Source: Lactiplantibacillus garii (GTDB lineage Bacteria; Bacillota; Bacilli; Lactobacillales; Lactobacillaceae). Taken from it: a DNA stretch of 64,000 nucleotides. The stretch covers positions 62,001-126,000 of the forward strand of contig NZ_QWZQ01000002.1 of the NCBI RefSeq assembly GCF_003885105.1, written 5' to 3'. Each line of letters starts with the position of its first letter. Position 1 is the first letter of the stretch. A program made the position numbers and the translations under genes. Under the pieces are notes generated by a model. It did not search any database. It saw only the letters and a program-made list of their open reading frames with translations, and was not told the DNA's origin. This document shows positions 39,734-47,358 of the stretch, piece after piece.

Positions 39734-40678
39734 ATGATTGAATTTGAAAAACCTAACATTCATAAAATTGATGAAAACGACAACTATGGTAAGTTTGTTG
39801 TAGAACCACTCGAACGTGGTTATGGTACAACTTTAGGGAATTCACTTCGTCGGATTCTTCTTTCTTCTTTACCTGGCGCTGCTGTTACTAGTATTCAAAT
39901 TGACGGGGTTCTCCACGAATTCTCAACGGTGGAAGGCGTAACCGAAGACGTTACGGCAATCATCTTGAATGTGAAGAAGATCGCGCTTAAGTTGAATTCA
40001 GATGAAACCAAGACGTTGGAAATCGACGTTAAGGGACCAGCGAACGTGACTGCCGGTGATATCATTGGCGACGCGGACGTTGAAGTCTTAAATCCAGACT
40101 TAGCAATTTGTACTGTAGCGGACGGTGCACACTTCCATATGCGTATGACCGCTAATACTGGTCGTGGTTATGTTTCCGCTGAGGATAACAAACATCGTGA
40201 AGATGATATGCCAATTGGCGTTTTAGCTGTTGATTCATTATATTCCCCAATCGAACGTGTCAACTACCAAGTTGAAAACACGCGGGTTGGCCAACGTGAT
40301 GATTTCGATAAGTTAACCTTAGACGTTTGGACAAATGGTTCAATCACTCCAAGTGAAGCCATTAGTCTATCAGCCAAAATCCTGACTGATCACCTTTCAA
40401 TCTTCGTAAATCTCACTGATGAAGCTAAAAACACTGACGTGATGGTTGAGAAGGAAGAAACGCATAAGGAAAAAATGTTAGAAATGACGATCGAAGAATT
40501 AGACCTCTCCGTCCGTTCATACAATTGCTTGAAGCGTGCTGGTATTAACACGGTCCAAGAATTAACTAACAAAACTGAAGCTGATATGATGAAGGTTCGC
40601 AACCTTGGACGCAAGTCACTCGAAGAAGTTAAAGCAAAATTAGCTGACCTCGGGTTATCATTACGCAAAGAAGACTAA
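39734..40678 (+). CDS. rpoA: DNA-directed RNA polymerase subunit alpha
   Basis: 314 residues. The N-terminal dimerisation domain (about 1-230) has [20 protein letters not shown]. The C-terminal DNA/activator-binding domain (about 250-310) has [17 protein letters not shown] and [26 protein letters not shown] lies upstream of ATG 39734. Confidence 0.98.
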   Translation: MIEFEKPNIHKIDENDNYGKFVVEPLERGYGTTLGNSLRRILLSSLPGAAVTSIQIDGVLHEFSTVEGVTEDVTAIILNVKKIALKLNSDETKTLEIDVKGPANVTAGDIIGDADVEVLNPDLAICTVADGAHFHMRMTANTGRGYVSAEDNKHREDDMPIGVLAVDSLYSPIERVNYQVENTRVGQRDDFDKLTLDVWTNGSITPSEAISLSAKILTDHLSIFVNLTDEAKNTDVMVEKEETHKEKMLEMTIEELDLSVRSYNCLKRAGINTVQELTNKTEADMMKVRNLGRKSLEEVKAKLADLGLSLRKED

Positions 40679-40699
40679 TACAAGGGAGGATATCCGTTC

Positions 40700-41083
40700 A
40701 TGAGTTACCGTAAATTACAACGTACAAGTTCACAACGTCGTGCCTTACTCCGTGATTTAACGACTTCATTGATCGTTAACGGTAAGATCGAAACGACTGA
40801 AGCACGTGCTAAGGAAGTTCGTTCAACTGCCGACAAGATGATCACTTTGGCAAAGAAGGGTGATTTAAGCGCCCGTCGTCAAGCTGCTACCTTTATGCGT
40901 GACGTCGTTGCCGATGTTAAGGAAGATGGCGACAACGTGGCTGTACAAACCGCTTTGCAAAAGCTATTTAGTGACTTAGGTCCTCAATACGCTGACCGCA
41001 ATGGTGGGTACACACGAATTTACAAGACTATGCCTCGTCGTGGCGACGGTGCACAAATGGTTGTCTTGCAACTCGTTGACTAG
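40700..41083 (+). CDS. rplQ: 50S ribosomal protein L17
   Basis: 127 residues. [20 protein letters not shown] and the C-terminal [20 protein letters not shown] are typical. It is the last gene of the alpha operon, and the conserved rplQ-ecfA1 junction is interrupted right after it. Confidence 0.98.
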   Translation: MSYRKLQRTSSQRRALLRDLTTSLIVNGKIETTEARAKEVRSTADKMITLAKKGDLSARRQAATFMRDVVADVKEDGDNVAVQTALQKLFSDLGPQYADRNGGYTRIYKTMPRRGDGAQMVVLQLVD

Positions 41084-41240
41084 TTAAATTGTTTTACGGA
41101 TCACTGGGATTGATGATTGACGGACGCTATGATGATGGGCAGCCCCACGGGGTTCCAAGTCTAGTTCGGAAGTTGTTTATGGTTAACATAGATGGCATAT
41201 CGCAGTCTTAAGTGATTTTTTTTGGCGCCAGCCAAAAGCA

Positions 41241-41289
41241 AACCGTTCGGTGGTTACTTCGATCAAGAAGGCCAGCGAACGGTTTTTTG
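41241..41289 (+). terminator. Terminator of the alpha operon
   Basis: AACCGTTCG (41241-41249) pairs with CGAACGGTT (41276-41284), with an inner TGG/CCA pairing, followed by T residues. The preceding 150 bp after rplQ show no gene. Confidence 0.8.
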
Positions 41290-41333
41290 GTGTTGGCGTG
41301 GTGGACTAACGTTAAGTTGTCTATTAAGCGAGT

Positions 41334-41373
41334 AAAAAAGGACGGCCTGCTTTAACGCAAACCGTCCTTTTTG
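41334..41373 (-). terminator. Terminator of the minus-strand EET operon
   Basis: AAAAAGGACGG and CCGTCCTTTTT arms surround a 16-nt loop. The A-tract on the plus strand is the T-tract for minus-strand transcripts leaving the polyprenyl synthase gene; it may work in both directions. Confidence 0.85.
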
Positions 41374-41383
41374 TGTGTAACTG

Positions 41384-42376
41384 TTAGTTATGCCGAGTCA
41401 GTAATTGAGTGGTGAGTTGGATCAACGCATCCTTGGCCGGCTGGTTTGGTAACTTATTTAATAGTCGCAGCGCGTCGTGGGTGTACTTCTCGGCGAGCTG
41501 TTGGGCCCGCTGGACACCGCCCGCGGCAATTACGATGGCTTGCAGTTCACGGCGTTGTTCGTCCGTAATGGCCCCTTGGAGGCGCATCAGGGGCAGCAGG
41601 TCGCGGCGGGCCGTCGTTTGTAAGGCGAAGATCAGTGGGGAGGTGTAGACGCCCTCAGCGACGTCTTCGAGGACCGGCTTTCCCGTTTCTTGACTAGCTT
41701 CCTGGTAATCAAGGATGTCGTCCAAGATTTGGAAAGCCATCCCGATGGCCATGCCGGCTTTACGGGCCCGTTGCGCGAAGAGCGTGCTTTCACCGGATTC
41801 GAACGCGCCCAAGAAACAGCTCAGCGCGAATAGTTCGGCCGTTTTCCCCTGGATCTGTTCTTTATATTCGTCCATGGTAATGTCGATGCGGTAATGGCGG
41901 TCCTTTTGCTGGACCTCACCAACTAGAATCTTTTCCATGTTTTCGGAGTTTAGTTGGATACTCTTAAAACTGCTGGAGTACTTGGCTAAAATCTTAAAGA
42001 CGACGACGAACAGGTAGTCGCCGGCGTACACCGCAACGTCTTTACCGAAGCGGGCCTGAATGGTCTCCTGGTGCCGGCGCAGTTCCGAGTCGTCAATGAT
42101 GTCGTCGTGGATCAGCGTTGCCGTGTGCAGGGTCTCTAAGGACGCGGCTAAGGCGATCATCCGGTCACGGTCGGTCTCTTTAAACTGGGAAAATAGTAGG
42201 CAGTAGGCGGGACGCAGGAGCTTACCACCGCTGTGAATCATGTCAACGATGGCGTCGGAAACGGCGCTATCCTGAATATTAATGTTATCGGTCATGAGTT
42301 GCATGACTTTGCTTAGTTCCGGCTGCATCGCCGGATAATCACGCCAGATGGGGTGTAATTGCGTTGCCGATTGCAT
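41384..42376 (-). CDS. Polyprenyl diphosphate synthase for the EET quinone
   Basis: 330-residue trans-prenyltransferase. The first Asp-rich motif DDIIDD begins at residue 91 and the second, DDILD, at 219; GGKLLRPAYCLL (50-61) is the substrate-binding region. It makes a C30-C40-type prenyl diphosphate, probably the side chain of a demethylmenaquinone. In Listeria and L. plantarum EET loci the equivalent is called DmkB or HepT. It lies 6 bp after eetB. No MenA-like prenyltransferase (DmkA) is in the window. Confidence 0.88.
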   Translation of the reverse strand: MQSATQLHPIWRDYPAMQPELSKVMQLMTDNINIQDSAVSDAIVDMIHSGGKLLRPAYCLLFSQFKETDRDRMIALAASLETLHTATLIHDDIIDDSELRRHQETIQARFGKDVAVYAGDYLFVVVFKILAKYSSSFKSIQLNSENMEKILVGEVQQKDRHYRIDITMDEYKEQIQGKTAELFALSCFLGAFESGESTLFAQRARKAGMAIGMAFQILDDILDYQEASQETGKPVLEDVAEGVYTSPLIFALQTTARRDLLPLMRLQGAITDEQRRELQAIVIAAGGVQRAQQLAEKYTHDALRLLNKLPNQPAKDALIQLTTQLLTRHN

Positions 42377-42382
42377 AAATTG

Positions 42383-42952
42383 TTACTCCTTTTTTTCGCT
42401 TGGGTGTTTTTCGTGGTTAAACCGTAAGTAGCTAAGAATCGTCACGTGCGTAAACAGGTAGTTGGCGGCGATTCCGAGGGCGATGCCGGCTGCGAGGCCG
42501 ATGATCGACATGGCCGGCAAATATAACATCACCGTCCACGTCTGGGCGATCAGACTCGCCACTAGTAATTGCCCAACGTTGTGCATCACGCCCCCCGTCG
42601 CAGAAATGCCAATGATGCTCACCCGTTTCGGCCCGAGTAGTTTGACGAGCAGCATCGAAAACAGGCTGAGAAAAGCACCACCAAAGCTGTACAGGAACGT
42701 GGACATGGTTCCCCCCAGTAGGGCGGTCAGAATCAGGCGCAACCAGGTCAGCGTGATGACGTCACGGAACGACAACGTAAAAATGGCAACGATGGTGATT
42801 AAGTTGGCCAACCCCAATTTGGCCCCCGGTGCAAACGCAAACGGGAAGGGAATCATCCGCTCTAAGATCCCGATGATCACCCCTTGAGCAACCAGGAGGG
42901 CAATGTAAATATTGCGATGGGTCTTGTTTGATTGTCCAAATGAATTATTCAA
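42383..42952 (-). CDS. eetB: EET-associated membrane protein EetB (Gx transporter family)
   Basis: 189 residues with five to six predicted membrane segments. The sequence ERMIPFPFAFAPGAKLGLAN and GATGGVMHN-like SATGGVMHNVGQLL are typical of the family annotated as heptaprenyl diphosphate synthase component I or Gx transporter, which resembles ECF substrate-binding subunits. In Listeria EetB is required for extracellular electron transfer; its exact role is not settled. It lies 5 bp after eetA, so the two are co-transcribed. Confidence 0.85.
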   Translation of the reverse strand: MNNSFGQSNKTHRNIYIALLVAQGVIIGILERMIPFPFAFAPGAKLGLANLITIVAIFTLSFRDVITLTWLRLILTALLGGTMSTFLYSFGGAFLSLFSMLLVKLLGPKRVSIIGISATGGVMHNVGQLLVASLIAQTWTVMLYLPAMSIIGLAAGIALGIAANYLFTHVTILSYLRFNHEKHPSEKKE

Positions 42953-42957
42953 TAGTT

Positions 42958-43449
42958 TTACTCCGTAACTAGCCCGTTACCGCCGGACTTGACGTGTCCG
43001 CTATCCGACTTGATCTCGATCAAAACCTTATGCGGCAAACACACGATGGTCTGTCCGGGTTTCGTGATCCAGCCGCGACGGATGCAAACTTGGTCACTAC
43101 AGTTGGCCTTCGTAATGGCCACTTTGTGGGGCTTAAAGGTCACCGTATTGTAGTCACCGTCCTTAGCGCGGTACGTGTAGTGGGTGGTTTTACTCAGGGT
43201 GGTCAGGTTGACCCGTTTGAGCACCGTCCCGTTATGGGAAACGACGGCGGTGTAATCCGTCCGGCGTTTTTGGGCGCGCTGTTTGGCAACCTGCTCGGCC
43301 CGCTGGGCTTGTTGTTTTTGCTGGTATGAAAAAATAACTATCGGGGTAAACGATAAAATAATCAAGGCAATAATAATAATAATATCAAAAGGCCGAATCA
43401 TACCGCCGTAACGTTTGAGCACGTCAACGGTTGCCCGTAACTTCTTCAT
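42958..43449 (-). CDS. eetA: EET-associated protein EetA (NusG domain II)
   Basis: 163 residues. One membrane anchor (21-41) is followed by a charged stretch and an extracytoplasmic NusG domain II (about 65-150) with three cysteines (117, 122, 137) in the conserved NCSDQVCIRRGWI and GQTIVCLPHKV segments. In Listeria EetA is part of the extracellular electron transfer pathway. AAAGGAGGG precedes the ATG at 43449. It starts 96 bp after ndh2 ends, with a terminator between. Confidence 0.87.
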   Translation of the reverse strand: MKKLRATVDVLKRYGGMIRPFDIIIIIALIILSFTPIVIFSYQQKQQAQRAEQVAKQRAQKRRTDYTAVVSHNGTVLKRVNLTTLSKTTHYTYRAKDGDYNTVTFKPHKVAITKANCSDQVCIRRGWITKPGQTIVCLPHKVLIEIKSDSGHVKSGGNGLVTE

Positions 43450-43473
43450 CGTTAGCCCTCCTTTTTTCGTGGC

Positions 43474-43514
43474 ATAAAAAATGGTTCAAGGGGAAAAAGC
43501 CACCCTCGAACCAT
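43474..43514 (-). terminator. Terminator between ndh2 and eetA
   Basis: On the minus strand ATGGTTCGAGGG pairs with CCCCTTGAACCAT, followed by T6. It would end most ndh2 transcripts, with read-through or a separate promoter needed for eetA. Confidence 0.85.
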
Positions 43515-43532
43515 CGGGAAACTATTCAATTA

Positions 43533-43561
43533 ATTATAACGCATCTAGCGGGTTTTGACAG
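43533..43561 (-). promoter_or_regulatory. Possible eetA promoter at the ndh2 stop
   Basis: On the minus strand CTGTCA (43561-43556) and a perfect TATAAT (43538-43533) are separated by 17 bp. A transcript from here would meet the terminator hairpin within about 15 nt, so its activity is doubtful or controlled. Confidence 0.4.
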
Positions 43562-45455
43562 CATCGTAATGTGAACGAACGTTGCCGTACCACCAGTGCC
43601 CGAGGTGCTTTTGCATCCACGGAACGACCCAGTAGTCCAAACCAAATGTCCGGCCGGAACCGTTCATTAAGGCGAGGGCCACGAAGACCATCCAGATGTT
43701 GACCCAGTAGAACATCCCTGACAAGCAGAAGACGACGACTAAGCCGATCGTGATGGCGTTCGCTAACCAGCTGAACAAACCAAAGAAGATGCAAAGGGCG
43801 ATAACGATTTCCACGCAGGTCATGAACTTCTGGAAGAAGAGCGCCATCTGCATGTTTGGTACGAAGACCTTAGTAACGGATTCGAACCAGTGTGGCATCT
43901 TGTCAAAGACCATCAACGGTTCCTTACCATACATGTAAGATAAACTGAAGACACCTTTGGCAGCCTTCGTGGTTGCGGAAGCGGCTTCGGAAGCACCGCT
44001 GGTTGCGGCCGCCTTAGTTGCTTGACTAGCACCACTCGTAGCGGCAGCTTGTAACCAACTAAACGGTAAGCGCAACTTGTCGGTGAACCAGGATTCAGAA
44101 CCCTGAACCTTCGTCCAGCAGTCCCACAGCCACATCGCACCGTAGAAGAACCGGAGTGGGACACTCCACAAAACGTTACCGGCACGTGAAATCCAGCCAC
44201 GCCCGAGGTTCCGACCGTTGCGGGTCCGGAAGAATTCGTGCATGAAGTACTGGAAGAGGTAGTAGCCGGAGAAAATCTGGCAGTAGTACAACCAGTTGAT
44301 CGCGTGCTTCAAGAGAACGGCGATGAAACCGGAAACGTTCCAGTGGTCCATAACTTGGGCAACGGCGTACTTAGACCCAATTGAGTCCACGGAAGCTTGG
44401 TAAGCACCCTTGAACGGTTTGATTTCTTTGCTGCCGCCGTCCACGTTCTTGATAATTCCTTCAACCGCTTTAGCAGCCGTTTCTTCGGCCCCTTGAACGA
44501 TTTGAGGAACTGGCCGTGGTTGGTCGGGTTCTTGGTAGCTGGTCGAGTCACCGGCTAATAAGACGTTCTTGGTGTCCTTAGCTTGCATGAACTCGTTGGC
44601 AATTAAACGACCCCCACGCGGGTTGGTTTCAATCCCGAAGTTCTTAACCACGCTGTTAGCCCGCACACCGGCGGTCCAAATTAACGTATAGGTCGGAATT
44701 GGATCCTTGCCCTTTAAGTTAACGTGGTCTTCGAAGACTTCGGTGATCATGGAGTTGGTCATAATATCAACGCCATGTTTAGTCATGTACTTTTCAGCTT
44801 TACCGGCTTGCGTCCGGTTGAGCATGTTGATGATGGTTGGTGCCGCTTCAACTAATTGAAGGGTGATCTCGCTCGGGTCCAACTTGTTTTCCTTCGCTAA
44901 GACGTCCCGGTATTCAATTAATTCACCGACTAATTCGGAACCAGTAAAACCGGACCCGCAGACGGTCAGCGTTAACATTGCTTTCCGTTTAGCCGGATCA
45001 AGTTCGGCCGCACCGCGCCGGATGATGGCCGCTAAGTGAGCCCGTAAGGCCATGGCCTGTTCAAATGACCACAGTTCAAAACCGTGTTCCTTAACACCGG
45101 GAGTTCCGAAGTCGTTGGATTCCCCACCTAAACTAATGAGGAGTTGATCATATTGATAACTTCCATTTTGAGTGGTAACAACTTGTTTCTCCTTATCAAC
45201 GCCGGTTACCGTGTCGGTAACTAGGCGAACATTCTTCCGCCGTGCGAACAACCGTTGCAAATCGTATTGGATATGCCCTGGTTCCACCCGTTCAGTGGCT
45301 ACTTCATGTAGTTCGGTCATGTACGTGAAGTATGAATGCCGATCGATAAGCGTGATCTCAACGTCCGGGTTCTTCTTAAAATGCTTGGACAGTTTCTTGG
45401 TCGCGTAGACACCGGCAAACCCCGCACCGACAACGACAATGTTTTTCTTTGCCAT
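43545..45455 (-). CDS. ndh2: Type II NADH dehydrogenase of the EET pathway, with C-terminal membrane extension
   Basis: 636 residues, against about 400 for ordinary Ndh. Residues 1-370 are the flavoprotein: FAD motif GAGFAG (10-15), NADH motif CGSGFTGSELVGEL (166-179) and LLAGDS (299-304). Hydrophobic segments follow at about 373-450, then an Ala/Ser-rich linker (470-500) with a repeated AAATSGAS, then a membrane block (535-600) resembling DoxX proteins. This extended form is the Ndh2 that feeds a separate demethylmenaquinone pool for electron export in Listeria. The ATG at 45455 has AAGGGAG upstream; the frame opens 17 codons earlier without a ribosome site. It is divergent from pplA. Confidence 0.92.
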   Translation of the reverse strand: MAKKNIVVVGAGFAGVYATKKLSKHFKKNPDVEITLIDRHSYFTYMTELHEVATERVEPGHIQYDLQRLFARRKNVRLVTDTVTGVDKEKQVVTTQNGSYQYDQLLISLGGESNDFGTPGVKEHGFELWSFEQAMALRAHLAAIIRRGAAELDPAKRKAMLTLTVCGSGFTGSELVGELIEYRDVLAKENKLDPSEITLQLVEAAPTIINMLNRTQAGKAEKYMTKHGVDIMTNSMITEVFEDHVNLKGKDPIPTYTLIWTAGVRANSVVKNFGIETNPRGGRLIANEFMQAKDTKNVLLAGDSTSYQEPDQPRPVPQIVQGAEETAAKAVEGIIKNVDGGSKEIKPFKGAYQASVDSIGSKYAVAQVMDHWNVSGFIAVLLKHAINWLYYCQIFSGYYLFQYFMHEFFRTRNGRNLGRGWISRAGNVLWSVPLRFFYGAMWLWDCWTKVQGSESWFTDKLRLPFSWLQAAATSGASQATKAAATSGASEAASATTKAAKGVFSLSYMYGKEPLMVFDKMPHWFESVTKVFVPNMQMALFFQKFMTCVEIVIALCIFFGLFSWLANAITIGLVVVFCLSGMFYWVNIWMVFVALALMNGSGRTFGLDYWVVPWMQKHLGHWWYGNVRSHYDAVKTR

Positions 45456-45669
45456 TGCGTAACAACTCCCTTGAATAATAATGTAAAATAATAATTCCAC
45501 TAACAATTATAACGATAATGTAAGCGGTTGTCTATGGATTATTGAACAGAATGCATAATATATCACATTGCCGATGGCCCGAATGAAGTGGTAACCGGAG
45601 TAGATTAGGTGAACCGCTCTCATTTGCGCTGTTATCAGCATAAAATACTATTATTTTGTTAAAATATGA

Positions 45670-45698
45670 TTGACTAATTTAATTTTAAACGTTAAGAT
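45670..45698 (+). promoter_or_regulatory. Promoter of pplA
   Basis: TTGACT (45670-45675) and TAAGAT (45693-45698) are separated by 17 bp. The 284-bp gap between the divergent ndh2 and pplA starts holds no gene. Confidence 0.72.
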
Positions 45699-45739
45699 AA
45701 ATGTGAATTTTCATACAAAAAGGTTAGGAGTGGGATATT

Positions 45740-46663
45740 ATGAAGTTTAAATCAGTTTCTGCAGTTGCGTCAGTCGTTGCAATTTCAGCATTAGCCTTAG
45801 CAGGTTGTGGGAGCAGTTCGTCAAGTTCTAGCTCATCATCATCAAAGAAGAGTTCATCATCGAGCTCAGCTAAGACCACCAAGGTTGCTAAGTTAACCGC
45901 CGGCAGCAAAATGAAAGCGGGTACTTACAAACTCGAAGAAGAAAACTACTCATACGGTTACCGTACTAAGATGAGCATCACCGTTAACAGCAAGGGCAAA
46001 ATCACTAAGTCCAGTTATGATCAAGTGAATAAAAAGGGTAAGTCCAAAGTTGACGATACGTCGTACAACAAACAAATGAAGAAGGGCTCCGGGACTAACC
46101 CGAAGGCTTACATTCCTAAGTTGAACAAGGCTTTGACGACCAGCGCTGCAACTGGTAACGTAGGTTCAATTGACGTTGTTACGGGTGCAACGGAATCTTC
46201 CAAGACTTTCCAAAACTACACGCAACAATTAGTTCAAGCCGCACAAGCTGGCGATACTGCTACCATCAAGATCAACAACGGCAAGAAGATGAAGGACGGG
46301 ACTTACAAGTTAGCTGAAAAGAACTACTCACACGGCTACCGGGTAACGTTTGCCATCACCGTTAAGAATGGTAAGATTACGAAGTCAGACTATGACAACG
46401 TAAACAAGAAGGGCAAGTCCAAGGTTGACGACGCTGCTTACAACAAGCAAATGAAGAAAATCGCCAAGACTAATCCAAAGGCTTACCAACCAGCTTTGAA
46501 CAAGTCATTGGTTAAGAGCAGTGACCCAACTAAGGTTGACGTTGTTACGGGTGCAACTGAATCATCCAACACCTTCGTTTTGTATGCTGAACAATTACAA
46601 AACGCGGCACAAAAGGGTGACACTAAGACCATCTCCGTTGACAACATGATCTTCGCTGAATAA
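45740..46663 (+). CDS. pplA: Flavinylated electron-transfer lipoprotein PplA
   Basis: 307 residues. Signal peptide with lipobox LAGC (Cys23), then a serine-rich linker to about residue 45. Two FMN-binding domains follow (about 55-170 and 180-295), each with the covalent attachment motif DVVTGAT; the acceptor threonines are Thr151 and Thr273. The domains are near repeats of each other (both have YNKQMKK and NKKGKSKVDD). ApbE is expected to attach FMN through a phosphoester bond, and the protein would carry electrons from the membrane to outside acceptors. TAGGAG precedes ATG 45740. Confidence 0.94.
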   Translation: MKFKSVSAVASVVAISALALAGCGSSSSSSSSSSSKKSSSSSSAKTTKVAKLTAGSKMKAGTYKLEEENYSYGYRTKMSITVNSKGKITKSSYDQVNKKGKSKVDDTSYNKQMKKGSGTNPKAYIPKLNKALTTSAATGNVGSIDVVTGATESSKTFQNYTQQLVQAAQAGDTATIKINNGKKMKDGTYKLAEKNYSHGYRVTFAITVKNGKITKSDYDNVNKKGKSKVDDAAYNKQMKKIAKTNPKAYQPALNKSLVKSSDPTKVDVVTGATESSNTFVLYAEQLQNAAQKGDTKTISVDNMIFAE

Positions 46664-46683
46664 GAAATTAAGCATTATTAAAG

Positions 46684-46720
46684 TAGGAGCCTGAGGCGAA
46701 AGCTGAGGGCTCTTTATTTT
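46684..46720 (+). terminator. Terminator of pplA
   Basis: GGAGCCTGAG and a GGGCTC arm around a GCGAAAGC core are followed by a T-rich tract. The array of palindromic repeats begins directly after. Confidence 0.65.
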
Positions 46721-46721
46721 T

Positions 46722-46850
46722 AGAGTGTAGTAAAAGGCGGGAGCTTCCGAGCATTGCCTAGCTATTGGTGGAATGGCGGGTTTTGCCATTTTGCCGATAG
46801 CGTAGCAAGCGGAAGAGGCTGCCTTTCACTACACGTTTCGGCACCCAAGG
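46722..46850. repeat. Palindromic intergenic element, copy C (long nested hairpin)
   Basis: The ends resemble copies A and B: AGAGTGT at 46722, AAAAGGCGG, AGCT, GAGCATT on the left, and AAGCGGAAGAGGCTG with CACGTTTCGGCAC on the right. GTGTAGT pairs perfectly with ACTACAC, CTTCCG with CGGAAG, GCTAT with ATAGC and AATGGC with GCCATT, giving four nested stems. Confidence 0.75.
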
Positions 46851-47160
46851 TAGGGCGGGCCTGGCCATTGTTGGTTAACCGTAGCTAAGCGGAAGAAGTT
46901 GCCCCCACGAGCACGTTTCGGCACCCAAGGAATGGCGGGTTTTGCCATTTTGCCGATAGCGTAGCAAGCGGAAGAAGCTGCCTTTCACTACACGTTTCGG
47001 CACTCTAGGTAAGGCGGGCTTTGCCACGATTGCGTTAGCGTAGCAAGCGGAGGAGGCTGCTCCCCACACACGTTTCGGCACCCAAGGTAGGGCGGGCCTT
47101 GCCATTGTTGGTTAATCGTAGCTAAGCGGAAGAAGTTGTCCCCATGAGCCCGGTTTGCGG
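46835..47160. repeat. Tandem array of about 80-bp units derived from the palindrome
   Basis: GTTTCGG recurs at 46835, 46915, 46994 and 47072 (spacing 80, 79, 78), and a decayed copy GTTTGCGG at 47153. Each unit carries GGCGGG, a GCCATT or GCCATTG, AGCGGAAGAAG or AGCGGAGGAGG and CACGTTTCGGCAC. No ORF with a ribosome site covers it. Confidence 0.8.
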
Positions 47161-47245
47161 GGAGGGTGGACAGCGAATAGTATGTATAGTTACGTCTATC
47201 ACATAGTAGTGCAAAGTTCACGGTGAATTTACAAAATAAATTGTG

Positions 47246-47271
47246 AACAATGTGTTGGTTCGCACATTGTT
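47246..47271. promoter_or_regulatory. Perfect inverted repeat upstream of apbE
   Basis: AACAATGTG and CACATTGTT are separated by 8 bp, about 50 bp before the apbE -10 box. There is no T-tract, so an operator is as likely as a terminator. A GTTCAC/GTGAAC pair (about 47216-47248) overlaps it. Confidence 0.5.
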
Positions 47272-47315
47272 TCTGAAAGGGTTTTAAATTCGGTATCACT
47301 GGGTTATAGAAACTT

Positions 47316-47324
47316 TGGTATAAT
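47316..47324 (+). promoter_or_regulatory. Extended -10 promoter of apbE
   Basis: TTGGTATAAT contains an extended -10 (TGGTATAAT) ending at 47324. No clear -35 is seen. Confidence 0.6.
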
Positions 47325-47358
47325 TACGATTGAAATTATATGTAGGGGAAGTAAAGAC

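Noticed and set aside
46835-47160. CRISPR array
   Set aside because: Units are about 80 bp and degenerate along their whole length, without short identical repeats separated by unique spacers; no cas genes are present.
46875-47299. Minus-strand frames with repeated proteins (PALPWVPKR units)
   Set aside because: The repeats in the proteins simply translate the 80-bp DNA array; no ribosome sites.
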